Part shown: positions 63,669-64,000 of the stretch, one piece after another
Numbering within the stretch: position 1 is the first letter of the stretch
How the letters are laid out: each line of letters starts with the position of its first letter
Assembly (NCBI RefSeq): GCF_009497775.1
Contig: NZ_CP031012.1
Location: 2,232,001 to 2,296,000 of the forward strand
Length of the DNA stretch: 64,000 nt
Direction: 5' to 3'
From: Alcaligenes faecalis
GTDB taxonomy: Bacteria; Pseudomonadota; Gammaproteobacteria; Burkholderiales; Burkholderiaceae_B
Notes under the pieces: model-generated
Database searches by the model: none
Told to the model about the DNA's origin: nothing
The model's input: the letters and a program-made list of their open reading frames with translations, nothing else
Translations under genes and position numbers: made by a program

Positions 63669-64000
63669 ATGAAAAAAATCAAAATAAACGTGGGCGCAGC
63701 AATCATCACTTCCTTTCTTTGCGCCGGGGGCGTAGGGACGGCTCAGGCGGACTCGGCCCCCACAGCAAGGATTCTGGTTGGCTTTCCAGCTGGAGGAAAT
63801 GTGGATCTGGTTGCACGACTGATTGCCCCTGATCTGTCCAAAGCATTGGGGCGACCGGTGATCGTGGATAACCGACCGGGAGCCTCCGGGCGGCTGGCGA
63901 TCAATTTGGCGACCACCTCAGCACCCGATGGCTCAACTTTTATTTTGACTCCCGGTGTGGCGCTCAGCCTGTATCCACATACTTTCACCGAACTGCGCTA
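63669..64000 (+). CDS. Bug/TctC-family solute-binding protein (partial)
   Basis: 110 residues are visible from the ATG at 63669 (GGGAG upstream); the gene runs off the right edge. Signal peptide to about residue 27 (GTAQA), then RILVGFPAGGNVDLVARLIAPDLSKALGRP and VIVDNRPGASGRLAINLAT, the hallmark of Bug/TctC proteins of tripartite tricarboxylate transport systems. Burkholderiales encode very many of these, often beside the enzymes that use the captured carboxylate. Ligand unknown. Confidence 0.93.
   Translation, partial: MKKIKINVGAAIITSFLCAGGVGTAQADSAPTARILVGFPAGGNVDLVARLIAPDLSKALGRPVIVDNRPGASGRLAINLATTSAPDGSTFILTPGVALSLYPHTFTELR

Overview
The window is ordinary-composition chromosomal DNA of a betaproteobacterium. 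Gene order (rseP-dxr-cdsA-uppS-frr-pyrH-tsf-rpsB, map-glnD, SPOR protein-cvpA-purF, aceE-aceF-lpd, gmk-rpoZ-spoT), protein style and moderately high GC point to the Burkholderiales family Alcaligenaceae, most like Alcaligenes. This is judged from gene order and sequence feel, not a database search. I see no insertion sequence, prophage, CRISPR array or rRNA operon.

Region 1 (1-12.2 kb), core growth genes. A minus-strand cluster covers envelope and isoprenoid synthesis (rseP partial, dxr, cdsA, uppS), ribosome recycling (frr), UMP kinase (pyrH), EF-Ts (tsf) and S2 (rpsB). Divergent from it, map, glnD, a MarC-family membrane protein and dsbB form a tight plus-strand run ending at a clear terminator.

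Region 2 (12.2-24.4 kb), minus strand. A serine hydrolase of the beta-lactamase/esterase class has a perfect 18-bp palindrome just upstream. Then come purF, cvpA, a SPOR-domain protein, folC and the pyruvate dehydrogenase operon aceE-aceF-lpd, which has a near-consensus promoter and a terminator.

Region 3 (24.5-36.8 kb). A PAS histidine kinase and FixJ-type regulator lead into folD, an M3 oligopeptidase and a SCO1 copper chaperone on the plus strand. A second-type elongation factor G lies divergent to an ArsR-family regulator; their overlapping promoters share one inverted-repeat operator. Next are a flavin disulfide reductase divergent from a CueR-like copper sensor, a nitroreductase and pdxJ.

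Region 4 (36.8-46.7 kb), transport. A complete RND tripartite efflux operon (adaptor, pump, outer-membrane channel) and a three-gene ABC importer are followed by a spermidine-synthase-like protein.

Region 5 (46.8-55.7 kb), accessory metabolism. Two tandem paralogous thiolases, each with its own terminator, are followed by a universal stress protein, a PEP-mutase-family enzyme, an unlisted 46-codon gene with a strong promoter, a LysR regulator, a basic amino-acid decarboxylase, tRNA-Cys and the remnant of a small membrane (PACE-like) gene.

Region 6 (55.9-64.0 kb). xthA, a small unknown gene, gmk, rpoZ and spoT are followed by two back-to-back LysR regulators divergent from a catabolic operon (FAH-family hydrolase, RidA-family protein, Bug/TctC solute-binding protein) that runs off the end.

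No wholly new multi-gene system is evident. The most interesting local features are the ArsR-controlled second EF-G, the thiolase duplication that includes its terminators, the small gene at 51.0-51.15 kb, and the twin-LysR catabolic locus.
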